Below, piece by piece: positions 35,125 to 42,807 of a stretch of DNA of 64,000 bases. This DNA is from Bacteroidia bacterium (GTDB lineage: Bacteria; Bacteroidota; Bacteroidia; Cytophagales; JAAEPT01), in assembly GCA_030431525.1 (NCBI GenBank), contig JAUIJC010000015.1:40971-104970 (forward strand), in the 5' to 3' direction. Within the stretch, counting starts at the first letter, position 1. Each line of letters begins with the position of its first letter. The position numbers were made by a program, and so were the translations under genes. The notes beneath the pieces are model-generated. The model did no database searches, was not told the origin of the DNA, and saw only the letters and a program-made list of their open reading frames with translations.

Positions 35125-35302
35125 GGATTTCGCCAAGTATTCGGGCTTAGCGTTCCAAATGGGAGCGGTGATTGGCTTGATGGCTTGGTTAGGCGTCACC
35201 CTTGACGAGCGTTTTGACAAAAGTCCCCTGTTTACGAGCATTTTCTCGTTGACAGGGGTTTTTGCGTCTATGTGGGTGGTCATTAAAAGTCTGATAAAAT
35301 AA
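35060..35302 (+). CDS. atpZ: AtpZ/AtpI-family protein
   Basis: 80 residues from ATG at 35060 (MKPDKDKKKQPQENSNHRKL). A longer frame to 34997 exists but lies wholly inside bactofilin and adds non-family residues. Charged N-terminus, two TM helices (about 27-46 and 55-75) with FAKYSGLAFQMGAVIGLMAW and GVTLDERF between them, typical of AtpZ/AtpI. AtpI assists c-ring assembly; AtpZ has been linked to divalent-cation handling. The start lies 65 bases inside the bactofilin gene, an unusually deep overlap. Confidence 0.85.
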   Translation: MKPDKDKKKQPQENSNHRKLVKDFAKYSGLAFQMGAVIGLMAWLGVTLDERFDKSPLFTSIFSLTGVFASMWVVIKSLIK

Positions 35303-35330
35303 GGCTTCTAAGTCTTAGCAAAAGAAAAAC

Positions 35331-35465
35331 AATAAACTGACCCAGTCGTCTTGTTCTTTTGCCCGCTGTTCATAGCAACTTGATTTGCGATAGCTACGGC
35401 TATCCCTGCATCAACTTGCCACAAACAGCGAACAAAATAACTGCGCCTTAGTGGGCCAGTTTATT
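35331..35465. repeat. ~135-nt imperfect hairpin with a C(UACG)G tip
   Basis: The two halves are complementary along nearly their whole length. The base is AATAAACTGACCCA (35331-35344) with a complement at 35452-35465. The middle is CGCTGTT (35354-35360) with AACAGCG (35424-35430), then TTGAT (35380-35384) with ATCAA (35410-35414). The tip is GATAGC-TACG-GCTATC, a UNCG-type tetraloop. It lies in the 285-bp gap between atpZ and the next gene of the atp cluster. Confidence 0.85.
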
Positions 35466-35587
35466 ATTTCACTTTCGCTTGCTTGTAACATCTGAGGCGA
35501 ATTAGTTCGTAAAAGAGAGCATAGAGAACTTTTTATTTTATCCCATACATAAACATTTCCTCGGCCTTTTGGGGAGCATCTATTTTC

Positions 35588-36010
35588 ATGAAAAAGTACC
35601 TACTTTCTTTCGTCACCTTTAATTTGATTGTTGCTCTTGTAGTCCTTTTGGGGCAGTACTTGGGTGGGCCAGCAGTGGTTTCTCCGTTGGTTTGGAAGAT
35701 GTATGTCTTTTTTATCGTTCTGACATTAATGGGACGATCTTTAGAAGAAGTTGGACTGAGGCGTGACCCAAATAATATTGTGCCGTACTTCTTTGCGGCC
35801 ATGGGGCTTAGATTTATGATGTCAATCGCCTTCTTTGCCTTATTTGTTTTCAAGGTAGGTGTTGAGGGTCAGGTATTTACGCTTAATTTTTTTATCCTGT
35901 ATTTGTCCTATTCAGGGTTTGATATTTATTGCTTATTGGCTAACTTGCGCAGAATTTTAACGAGCGAAGACAATAAGCGAGATGAAAACGACCGTAACTT
36001 ACGTCGGTAA
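35588..36010 (+). CDS. Four-helix membrane protein of the atp cluster (AtpI-like position)
   Basis: 140 residues with four TM segments (about 5-24, 36-52, 68-90, 98-118) and a charged C-terminal tail (RRILTSEDNKRDENDRN). No sequence motif of AtpI is certain, but a protein of this size and topology commonly precedes atpB in Bacteroidota. Its stop codon lies 29 bases inside atpB, so translation is coupled. A role in F0 assembly is inference from position. Confidence 0.8.
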   Translation: MKKYLLSFVTFNLIVALVVLLGQYLGGPAVVSPLVWKMYVFFIVLTLMGRSLEEVGLRRDPNNIVPYFFAAMGLRFMMSIAFFALFVFKVGVEGQVFTLNFFILYLSYSGFDIYCLLANLRRILTSEDNKRDENDRNLRR

Positions 36011-37151
36011 TTGGCTCAAGAACCTCTTTATCATTGCGGGACTCACCTCTCTGATGACAGGTGTAGCAGTTGCTTCTGAATCACATGGTGCTGACCATGG
36101 TCATGGAGCGCACGGTGAAGAAGCAGCTCACGGCCATGCTTCGGCCGAAGAGTCTGAGGATGTAGATATCACCGAGGTTATCGGTCACCACATCTCTGAT
36201 GGTCATGACTGGCATATCATTGATATCAATGACCATCCAGTTTCAGTGCCTCTTCCAGTAATCCTTTACTCTTCTGAGAAGGGGCTGGATGTTTTTTTGT
36301 CTTCGAAGTTCCAGCATAATGATGACGGTAAGGTTGTAGTAGAAACCAAGGCTGGTAACCGTTATGTGAAGGTTCATGAGGAAATCTACTTTGCTTCTGA
36401 GAAAGCAAACGCGCATGGTGCCTTTGTTGAAATGGATGAGCATCATCACCCAGTAAACGCAAAGCCATACGACGTTTCCTTGACCAAGGATGTTGCTGAA
36501 ATGCTACTTGGTGTTTCGTTGATGTTGGTGATTTTTATCTCCGTAGCTAATGGTGCTAAGAAGCGTGAGGGTAAAGCTCCGCGTGGAATTCAGTCCTTCT
36601 TTGAGCCATTGATTCTCTTTGTTCGTGACGAAATTGCTATCCCGAACATCGGTAAGAAGCACCACGAGCGCTTCATGCCATTCCTATTGACAGTATTCTT
36701 CTTTATTTGGATCAACAACCTTCTTGGTCTTTTGCCAGGTGCTCCGAACTTGACAGGTAATATCGCTGTTACATTGACCTTGGCGGTATTTACTTTGGTG
36801 ATTACGGTGGTCAATGGTAATAAAAACTACTGGTTGCACATCTTTGCGACTCCGGGAGTTCCGTGGTGGTTGTTGCCAATCATGGTTCCGATCGAGATCA
36901 TCGGAATTTTCACGAAGCCATTCTCTCTAATGGTTCGTTTGTTTGCGAACATCACTGCTGGTCACATTGTAATCCTTTGTGTGATTGGCTTGATCTTCAT
37001 GTTTAAGTCTGCCTATGTAGGTGTTGCTTCGGTTCCTTTTGGTGTGTTTATGAACGCCTTGGAATTGTTGGTTGCCTTCCTGCAGGCCTTTGTGTTCACA
37101 CTTCTTTCAGCAATCTACTTCGGTTCTGCTGTTGAGGAAGGACACCACTAA
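35982..37151 (+). CDS. atpB: ATP synthase F0 subunit a, His-rich N-terminal extension
   Basis: 389 residues, over 100 longer than the E. coli protein. A signal-like segment (about 13-31) is followed by a ~140-residue extracytoplasmic extension with 11 His between residues 35 and 85. The conserved subunit a starts about 165. Essential Arg319 sits in SLMVRLFANITAGH, and the last helix carries AFLQAFVFTLLSAIYF. Subunit a forms the two proton half-channels against the c-ring. N-terminal extended AtpB is usual in Bacteroidota. The start overlaps the preceding gene by 29 bases. Confidence 0.96.
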   Translation: MKTTVTYVGNWLKNLFIIAGLTSLMTGVAVASESHGADHGHGAHGEEAAHGHASAEESEDVDITEVIGHHISDGHDWHIIDINDHPVSVPLPVILYSSEKGLDVFLSSKFQHNDDGKVVVETKAGNRYVKVHEEIYFASEKANAHGAFVEMDEHHHPVNAKPYDVSLTKDVAEMLLGVSLMLVIFISVANGAKKREGKAPRGIQSFFEPLILFVRDEIAIPNIGKKHHERFMPFLLTVFFFIWINNLLGLLPGAPNLTGNIAVTLTLAVFTLVITVVNGNKNYWLHIFATPGVPWWLLPIMVPIEIIGIFTKPFSLMVRLFANITAGHIVILCVIGLIFMFKSAYVGVASVPFGVFMNALELLVAFLQAFVFTLLSAIYFGSAVEEGHH

Positions 37152-37194
37152 TTCTTGTAACCCAATTGTTCAATAATAATTAATCTCTACTGTT

Positions 37195-37413
37195 ATGACT
37201 GCTGGAGTATTCGCTGCACTTGGTGCTGGTCTCGTAGCTATCGGAGCTGCTCTTGGAATCGGTAAAATTGGTTCTTCTGCTATGGAAGGAATCGCTCGTC
37301 AGCCTGAGGCTGGTGGTAAGATCCAGACTGCAATGATCATCGCGGCTGCACTTATCGAGGGTGTATCCCTTTTCGCAGTACTCGTTACTCTTCTTGCTGT
37401 TCAAGCGGGTTAA
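37195..37413 (+). CDS. atpE: ATP synthase F0 subunit c
   Basis: 72 residues, two helices joined by the polar loop ARQPEAGGK. The ion-binding carboxylate is Glu55 in AALIEGVSLF. The polar ligands (Gln in helix 1, Ser/Thr after the Glu) that mark sodium-type rings are absent, so a proton-type ring is expected. 43 bases downstream of atpB. Confidence 0.97.
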   Translation: MTAGVFAALGAGLVAIGAALGIGKIGSSAMEGIARQPEAGGKIQTAMIIAAALIEGVSLFAVLVTLLAVQAG

Positions 37414-37443
37414 TTCCCACTTTATAGTAAGAACAAGGGTTTT

Positions 37444-37482
37444 AAGTTCACTGGTTTGGCGCTAGGCCGCCAGTGAACTTTT
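37444..37482 (+). promoter_or_regulatory. Intra-operon hairpin between atpE and atpF
   Basis: An 11-bp perfect stem, AAGTTCACTGG (37444-37454) with CCAGTGAACTT (37470-37480), encloses a 15-nt loop. Only TTTT follows, so full termination is unlikely. mRNA stabilisation of the atpE part or partial attenuation would fit the high c-subunit demand. Confidence 0.75.
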
Positions 37483-37522
37483 CCAAAGAATTATTTTCGC
37501 CGCAAGGCAAATAGCATAAGAA

Positions 37523-38029
37523 ATGGACAAGTTAATTCAACCTGGATTTGGCCTTATTATTTGGCAGGCCGTCATCTTCTTGGTAGTACTCTTCCTGCTT
37601 ACTAAGTTCGCTTGGAAGCCAGTTTTGAAATCCATCAAGGATCGCGAGGCAACCATTGAGGGTGCTTTGAACGCCGCCGAGGAAGCCAAGGCTGAAATGG
37701 CCAAGTTGAAGTCCGACAATGAGCGTCTCATCAAAGAAGCAAAAGTTGAGCGTGACGCCATTTTGAAGGCTGCTAACGAAACAGCAGAAAAGCTGATCAC
37801 TGAGTCAAAGTTGAAGGCTCGTGAGGAGGCTGACAAGGAGAAGGAAAAAGTATTGGTCGCTATCGAAAACGAGAAGCGTTCTGCCGTTGCTTCCCTCCGC
37901 AAAGAGGCTGCCGACCTTTCTGTAGAAATCGCAGAGAAGGTACTCCGCAAGGAGCTCAGCCAGAAGCCAGCACAAGATGCGTTGCTTGACTCATATGTCA
38001 AGGAAGGTGAGTTGGCGCTTTTGAACTAA
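37523..38029 (+). CDS. atpF: ATP synthase F0 subunit b
   Basis: 168 residues. One N-terminal TM (about 8-28, GFGLIIWQAVIFLVVLFLLT), then WKPVLKSIKDREATIEGAL and a long charged coiled coil forming the peripheral stalk. 109 bases separate it from atpE, occupied by the hairpin. Confidence 0.96.
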   Translation: MDKLIQPGFGLIIWQAVIFLVVLFLLTKFAWKPVLKSIKDREATIEGALNAAEEAKAEMAKLKSDNERLIKEAKVERDAILKAANETAEKLITESKLKAREEADKEKEKVLVAIENEKRSAVASLRKEAADLSVEIAEKVLRKELSQKPAQDALLDSYVKEGELALLN

Positions 38030-38033
38030 GACA

Positions 38034-38097
38034 GACATTAGAGTTTAGACATTAGAACTTAGCACAGCTAAAGTCTAATGTCTTACGTCTAAAATCT
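38034..38097. repeat. Heptad inverted repeat, GACATTA type, between atpF and atpH
   Basis: The left arm at 38034-38063 is GACATTA, GAGTTTA, GACATTA, GAACTTA, then GC. The loop is ACA. The right arm at 38067-38097, on the other strand, is GATTTTA, GACGTAA, GACATTA, GACTTTA, then GC. It fills nearly the whole 76-bp gap. Confidence 0.9.
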
Positions 38098-38105
38098 ATA
38101 CATGT

Positions 38106-38645
38106 ATGGCAGTTTCTGCTGCAGTTGCGATTCGTTACGCTAAGTCCTTGATTGGCTTGGCTGAGGAGAAAGGAGTTCTCGATGTGGTTAAAACCGACCT
38201 TGAGGGCGTGGTTAAATTGGCTGAAGACAGCCATGATTTCACCGTTTTCTTGAAAAGCCCAGTGATCGACCCTTTGAAGAAGAAGCAAATTCTTTTGAAG
38301 ATGTTCGATGGGAAGGTCAACGATTTGACCCTTTCGCTTTTCGGATTGACGGCTGAGAAAAAGCGTGAGTCCATCCTTTTGGATATCGCTAAAACCTTCT
38401 TGAAGCTTTACAATAACCAAAAGGGTATTGTGGAAGTAAACCTTTCTTCGGCAGTAGCCATGGAGGCTGGTTTGAAGGAGGAGCTTCGCAGCAAGTTGTC
38501 CAAGCAATCTGGAAAGACTATTCAGTTCTCTGAAGAGGTAGATCCAGACTTGATTGGTGGCTATGTTCTCCGTGTAGAGGATCGCCAAATCGACATGTCG
38601 GTTCGCAACCAACTGTCAGAGATTCGCCAAAGCTTTAAGGCTTAA
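38106..38645 (+). CDS. atpH: ATP synthase F1 subunit delta
   Basis: 179 residues of the OSCP/delta family: AAVAIRYAKSLIGLAEEKG at the N-terminus and DPDLIGGYVLRVEDRQIDMS (about 145-164) near the end. It links the peripheral stalk to the alpha3beta3 head. Gaps on both sides are filled by heptad repeats. Confidence 0.95.
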   Translation: MAVSAAVAIRYAKSLIGLAEEKGVLDVVKTDLEGVVKLAEDSHDFTVFLKSPVIDPLKKKQILLKMFDGKVNDLTLSLFGLTAEKKRESILLDIAKTFLKLYNNQKGIVEVNLSSAVAMEAGLKEELRSKLSKQSGKTIQFSEEVDPDLIGGYVLRVEDRQIDMSVRNQLSEIRQSFKA

Positions 38646-38646
38646 T

Positions 38647-38714
38647 AGTACCAAGTATCAAGTATTAAGTACCAAGTTGAAGTCTTGGTACTTTGTACAT
38701 TCTACTTAGTACTC
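38647..38714. repeat. Heptad inverted repeat, AGTACCA type, between atpH and atpA
   Basis: The left arm at 38647-38676 is AGTACCA, AGTATCA, AGTATTA, AGTACCA, then AG. The right arm at 38684-38714, on the other strand, is AGTACTA, AGTAGAA, TGTACAA, AGTACCA, then AG. Loop 7 nt. It begins two bases after the atpH stop. Confidence 0.9.
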
Positions 38715-38750
38715 ATTTAATATCGTCCTACAACTTTATTTTCCGATACA

Positions 38751-40322
38751 ATGGTACGACCAGATGAGGTCTCAGCAATTTTGAGAGAGCAGCTTTCCAA
38801 CTTTAAGTCGGCAGCTGAACTCGAAGAAGTGGGCACCGTCCTCCAAATTGGTGACGGGGTAGCTCGTGTATATGGACTTTCCGGTGTGCAGGCTGGTGAG
38901 TTGCTCGAATTCGAAGGCGGTGTCGCAGGCCTCGCTTTGAACCTTGAAGAAGATAACGTGGGTGCCGTACTTTTGGGTGAGTCCACAACCGTTACTGAAG
39001 GTTCTACTGTAAAGCGTACTAACCGTATCGCCTCTGTAAAAGTAGGTGAGGGTGTTATCGGACGCGTAGTAAACACGTTGGGTGAGCCAATCGACGGTAA
39101 AGGTGCTATCGAGGGTGAAACCTACGAGATGCCAATCGAGCGTAAAGCTCCAGGTGTTATCTACCGTCAGCCAGTAAACGAGCCATTGCAGACTGGTATC
39201 AAATCCGTTGACTCCATGATTCCAATAGGACGTGGACAGCGTGAGTTGATCATCGGTGACCGTCAGACTGGTAAGACGGCCATTGCTATCGATACAATCT
39301 TGAACCAGCGCGAGTTCTACGAAGCTGGTGAGCCTGTATTCTGTATCTACGTTGCCGTAGGTCAGAAAGCATCTACAGTTGCTGGTATCGTTTCCGCTCT
39401 TGAGAAGGGTGGTGCGATGGACTACACTGTAGTTGTATCTGCTTCTGCTGCTGACCCAGCGCCGATGCAGTTCTACGCTCCATTTACTGGTGCGGCTATC
39501 GGTGAGTACTTCCGTGATACTGGACGTCCTGCCTTGGTTGTTTATGATGACCTTTCTAAACAGGCCGTTGCTTACCGTGAGGTATCTCTTTTGCTTCGTC
39601 GTCCTCCAGGGCGTGAGGCTTACCCAGGTGACGTATTCTACCTCCACAGCCGTTTGTTGGAGCGTGCCGCTAAGGTGAACTCATCTGACGAGATTGCTAA
39701 GGACATGAACGACCTTCCTGAGTCTTTGAAAGACAAAGTGAAAGGTGGTGGTTCCTTGACAGCTCTTCCAATCATTGAAACTCAAGGTGGTGACGTTTCC
39801 GCTTATATCCCGACTAACGTAATTTCAATTACTGACGGTCAGATCTTCTTGGAAACTAACCTCTTCAACGCTGGTGTGCGTCCAGCCATTAACGTAGGTA
39901 TCTCTGTATCTCGTGTAGGTGGTAACGCTCAGATCAAGTCGATGAAGAAGGTATCCGGTACATTGAAACTTGACCAAGCCCAGTTCCGCGAATTGGAGGC
40001 TTTCGCCAAGTTCGGTTCCGACCTTGACGCCGCTACTAAATTGACCATCTCCCGTGGTCAGCGTAACCTTGAAATCTTGAAGCAGCCTCAGTTCTCTCCT
40101 GAGCCTGTAGAGGAGCAGGTTGCTGTAATCTACGCTGCTACTAACGGCTTGTTGGATACAGTTGCTGTTGACAAGGTGCGTGAGTGGCAGTCCGCTTTCC
40201 TTCAGGAAATGCGCAACGGCCAAAAAGAAGCTCTTGCTGACTTCAAAGCTGGCAAGTTGTCTGATTCAGCTATCGCTGCAGTGAAAAAGGTTGCAGTAGA
40301 GGTTGCTGAGCGCTTCGCTTAA
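38751..40322 (+). CDS. atpA: ATP synthase F1 subunit alpha
   Basis: 523 residues. Walker A is GDRQTGKTA (about 169-177), non-catalytic nucleotide site. [20 protein letters not shown] and the arginine-finger region [11 protein letters not shown] (about 384-394) are intact. Gene order atpB-E-F-H-A-G with no atpD/atpC is usual for Bacteroidota, where beta and epsilon lie in a separate operon. Confidence 0.98.
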   Translation: MVRPDEVSAILREQLSNFKSAAELEEVGTVLQIGDGVARVYGLSGVQAGELLEFEGGVAGLALNLEEDNVGAVLLGESTTVTEGSTVKRTNRIASVKVGEGVIGRVVNTLGEPIDGKGAIEGETYEMPIERKAPGVIYRQPVNEPLQTGIKSVDSMIPIGRGQRELIIGDRQTGKTAIAIDTILNQREFYEAGEPVFCIYVAVGQKASTVAGIVSALEKGGAMDYTVVVSASAADPAPMQFYAPFTGAAIGEYFRDTGRPALVVYDDLSKQAVAYREVSLLLRRPPGREAYPGDVFYLHSRLLERAAKVNSSDEIAKDMNDLPESLKDKVKGGGSLTALPIIETQGGDVSAYIPTNVISITDGQIFLETNLFNAGVRPAINVGISVSRVGGNAQIKSMKKVSGTLKLDQAQFRELEAFAKFGSDLDAATKLTISRGQRNLEILKQPQFSPEPVEEQVAVIYAATNGLLDTVAVDKVREWQSAFLQEMRNGQKEALADFKAGKLSDSAIAAVKKVAVEVAERFA

Positions 40323-40338
40323 TTAGTTGAATTCTATC

Positions 40339-40422
40339 AGTATCAAGTATCAGGTACCAAGTAGAGAGACCTTTTGAGTCTTAATACTTATTACTTGATA
40401 CTTGATACCTACTACTCGATAC
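40339..40422. repeat. Heptad inverted repeat, AAGTATC type, between atpA and atpG
   Basis: The left arm at 40339-40370 has GTATCAA, GTATCAG, GTACCAA, GTAGAGA, then GACC. The right arm at 40377-40422, on the other strand, has two extra outer heptads (GTATCGA, GTAGTAG) before GTATCAA, GTATCAA, GTAATAA, GTATTAA, then GACT. It ends 10 bases before atpG. Confidence 0.88.
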
Positions 40423-40432
40423 ACCATAGATA

Positions 40433-41332
40433 ATGGCAAGTCTAAAGGAGGTAAGAAACCGGATTACGTCTGTTACTTCAACGCAGCAGATTACCAAGGC
40501 TATGAAGATGGTGGCCGCCGCCAAACTTCGTCGTGCTCAGGACAACATCATTCAGATGCGTCCTTACGCCAAGAAGTTGAACGGCATCTTGGCCAACGTT
40601 AATGCCGCAATGGAAGGCTCTGACTTGGAGAACGAATTCGGTCAAGTACGCGAGGAGGTTAAGAAAGTCCTCGTCGTTGTTGTCACTTCCGACCGTGGTC
40701 TTTGTGGTGCCTTTAACTCTTCCATTTTTAAGGCTGCCAAAGCGGTAATCGCTGAGAAGTATGCCACTCAGGAGAAAGCCGGAAACGTGGAGTTGCTTTG
40801 TGTGGGTTCCAAAGGTGTTGATCACTTCGGCCGTCGTGGTTACAATGTGAACGACTCCTATGTGAATGCCTTCAAGGAATTGAGCTTCGACTACGTACGT
40901 GGCGCTGCTGAGTTCGCAATGGAAGGTTTCCTCGCTGGTGATTACGACGCTGTTGAGTTGATTTACAACGAGTTTAAGAACGTTGCCACTCAGGTTGTTT
41001 GCACCGAGCAGTTCTTGCCTGTTGTTGAGGAGAAGGGTAGTGAAAAGAAGAAGGCGTCAGTTGATACTGACTACATCTTCGAGCCATCCAAAGAATATAT
41101 TGTAAAGGAATTGATTCCTAAGTCCTTGAAAATCCAATTCTACAAGGCAGTGTTGGAGTCGAATGCTTCTGAACATGGCGCTCGTATGACAGCCATGGAC
41201 AAAGCGACTGACAACGCTGGTGAATTGTTGAAGGACCTTCGTTTGGAGTACAACCGTTCACGTCAGGCTGCTATTACCAACGAAATCCTTGAGATTGTTG
41301 GTGGTGCTGAGGCTTTGGCTGCTGAAGGTTAA
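40433..41332 (+). CDS. atpG: ATP synthase F1 subunit gamma
   Basis: 299 residues. N-terminal helix MASLKEVRNRITSVTSTQQI and TKAMKMVAAAKLRRAQ, and the C-terminal helix with ARMTAMDKATDNAGELL and YNRSRQAAITNEILEIVGG, form the rotor coiled coil. VTSDRGLCGAFNSSIFK (about 83-99) marks the globular domain. Last gene of the operon, with a terminator 55 bases on. Confidence 0.97.
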   Translation: MASLKEVRNRITSVTSTQQITKAMKMVAAAKLRRAQDNIIQMRPYAKKLNGILANVNAAMEGSDLENEFGQVREEVKKVLVVVVTSDRGLCGAFNSSIFKAAKAVIAEKYATQEKAGNVELLCVGSKGVDHFGRRGYNVNDSYVNAFKELSFDYVRGAAEFAMEGFLAGDYDAVELIYNEFKNVATQVVCTEQFLPVVEEKGSEKKKASVDTDYIFEPSKEYIVKELIPKSLKIQFYKAVLESNASEHGARMTAMDKATDNAGELLKDLRLEYNRSRQAAITNEILEIVGGAEALAAEG

Positions 41333-41340
41333 TTTCAGAT

Positions 41341-41376
41341 AATAGACCGCTACGCTTTAAGACATTAGACGTTAGC
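41341..41376. repeat. Single heptad arm after atpG, GACATTA type
   Basis: In 7-bp phase: TAGACCG, CTACGCT, TTAAGAC, ATTAGAC, GTTAGC. The first 28 bases match 28221-28248 at 26 positions. No right arm follows; the operon terminator comes 11 bases later. Confidence 0.75.
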
Positions 41377-41387
41377 AGTACCTTATT

Positions 41388-41428
41388 AAACCCATCTGTT
41401 TTTAGGAGCAGGTGGGTTTTTTGTTTTT
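41388..41428 (+). terminator. Terminator of the atp operon
   Basis: AAACCCATCTG (41388-41398) pairs with CAGGTGGGTTT (41409-41419), one G-U pair, then T6-G-T6. Confidence 0.92.
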
Positions 41429-41430
41429 TG

Positions 41431-41549
41431 ACACAAGACACAAGACACAAGACACAAGACACAAGACACAAGACACAAGACACAAGACAGTCCAAGGTCC
41501 TTTATCTTGCTACTTGCTACTTGCTACTTGCTACTTGCTACTTGCTACT
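41431..41549. repeat. Two perfect heptanucleotide tandem arrays
   Basis: ACACAAG occurs eight times without error at 41431-41486. CTTGCTA occurs six times without error at 41506-41547. On the opposite strand the second array is AAGTAGC, so the two form an inverted pair in which CAAG/CTTG can pair every seven bases. It ends ten bases before the ATG of the UbiA-like gene, and an open frame runs from 41412 through the arrays into that gene. Confidence 0.95.
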
Positions 41550-41558
41550 CACCAACTA

Positions 41559-42389
41559 ATGCGCTTCTACCAATACATAGCCATTCTCAGCCTTGATGTG
41601 GTGCTTGGAGCTTGTGCCATGGCTTCCATGTTTGCGGAAGTGCTGCAGGTACAGATGCCGTGGAGTGTCTATACAGCTTTGGGCTTAGGCGTGTGGTTGG
41701 TGTATACCTTGGACCATTTGTTGGATGCGCGGGAAGTAGGTAAAAAGGCAATTACCCCACGGCACAGTTTTCATGTGCGCCATTTCCGAAGCTTGGTGAT
41801 GGTTTGGGGTGGAGTATTGCTGGTATCGCTTCCAGTGATCTTTTTCTATTTGCCAGCCGAAACCATCCGATGGGGAATGTGGATTATTGGTTTCTCAGGT
41901 GTTCACTTGGCGCTGGTAAAGCTGGTAGGAAGCAAAGTGTCGCTTTTTGTGCAAAAAGAGTTGAGCGTAGCCACAGTTTATTCCTTGGGGGTGGCGGTTG
42001 GACCGTTCAGTTTGTCCGAAAGTTATTCTCCAATGTTTTTCCTACTGCTGTTACAGGTCTTTGTGTTTGGAATGATCAACCTGTTGGAGCTGTCCTACTT
42101 TGAGGTGAGGGCTGATAGCAGCCAAGGGCAAGCCTCCCTGTCGCAACGGTTAGGAATGAAGCGCACAGGAAGGCTTGTAAAGGTTTTTATTGCCTTGGAG
42201 GTGTCCTTGGTGGTTCTTGGGCTTCTTCTCTTTACAGAGAGCCTGTGGAAGGCTGAGATCGCTATGTTAATTGGAACCTTGATGTTCCTTTTCATTTTTG
42301 TTCACCAACGACGTTTCGCCAAAAACGAGGCATATCGCCTGTTGGGTGACCTCTGTTTCAGCTTTCCTTTACTGATCCACCTGTTTTAG
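41559..42389 (+). CDS. UbiA-like polytopic membrane protein
   Basis: 276 residues from ATG at 41559. Upstream in-frame codons come from the heptad arrays and give only DTRHKTQ repeats, so they were excluded. About eight TM helices. YTLDHLLDAREV (about 49-60) has the spacing of the first aspartate motif of UbiA prenyltransferases, and ELSYFEVRADSSQGQASLSQ (about 184-203) occupies the place of the second, but Asp spacing is imperfect. UbiA superfamily is likely; the substrate is unknown. The 3' end overlaps the convergent small gene by 4 bases. Confidence 0.65.
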   Translation: MRFYQYIAILSLDVVLGACAMASMFAEVLQVQMPWSVYTALGLGVWLVYTLDHLLDAREVGKKAITPRHSFHVRHFRSLVMVWGGVLLVSLPVIFFYLPAETIRWGMWIIGFSGVHLALVKLVGSKVSLFVQKELSVATVYSLGVAVGPFSLSESYSPMFFLLLLQVFVFGMINLLELSYFEVRADSSQGQASLSQRLGMKRTGRLVKVFIALEVSLVVLGLLLFTESLWKAEIAMLIGTLMFLFIFVHQRRFAKNEAYRLLGDLCFSFPLLIHLF

Positions 42390-42601
42390 TTGGTATGAGC
42401 CGTCTGGCCGTCGTACCATTTTTTTTGGGCCTTTTGAGTCTTTTTCCGTTGTTTCCTCAACTTTCGTCGATCCTTACGGTTGACCTCCTCATTGCGTGCC
42501 TTCTTCTTTTTGTGTTTGTTGTTGTTTGTGGCAAAAGTGGATGAGAAGGGTGTGAGGGCGAGCATCAAGCCAGCCAAAGTTGGGATGAGTAGTTTTTTCA
42601 T
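42386..42601 (-). CDS. Small secreted Lys-rich protein
   Basis: 71 residues. Signal peptide (MKKLLIPTLAGLMLALTPFS, cleavage after TFA about 24) followed by a strongly basic mature segment NNNKHKKKKARNEEVNRKDR and onward. No domain is recognised; could bind polyanions at the surface. The 206-bp gap upstream is available for its promoter and the 3' side of the anti-sigma gene. Confidence 0.6.
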   Translation of the reverse strand: MKKLLIPTLAGLMLALTPFSSTFATNNNKHKKKKARNEEVNRKDRRKLRKQRKKTQKAQKKWYDGQTAHTN

Positions 42602-42807
42602 AGAAGGTTCTGTCCGTCTGAAAAACAGTTACAAAGTGGACTTTGGTTCAAAAGCTGTTGAAAACATTTCAAGCAGTTCTTTGCAGACCAGCTTGCCATT
42701 TTACCTTATCTCACGTTGTCGGCTTTCAGACGGCTGTTCCCTTCTTAGTTATTCCCGATTTGGGAAATGATCAAATCTACTCGGGGGAATAGCTTTGGGT
42801 GGTGGGT

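Noticed and set aside
35331..35465. tRNA or known riboswitch
   Set aside because: A single long stem, not a cloverleaf; no CCA-like end and no riboswitch core I recognise.
38647..38714. Heptad palindromes as ordinary intrinsic terminators
   Set aside because: No T tract on either strand, and three copies lie inside the atp operon, whose real terminator is at 41388-41428.
41431..41547. Possible CRISPR-like array
   Set aside because: Units are 7 bp, contiguous and without spacers; no cas gene nearby.
42329..42406. Extended start of the anti-sigma gene and other long upstream starts
   Set aside because: In several genes (anti-sigma, DUF3857, phage repressor, gam-like, AtpZ, lipoprotein at 57.4 kb) the longest frame enters neighbouring genes or repeats; inner ATGs give family-like N-termini or signal peptides.
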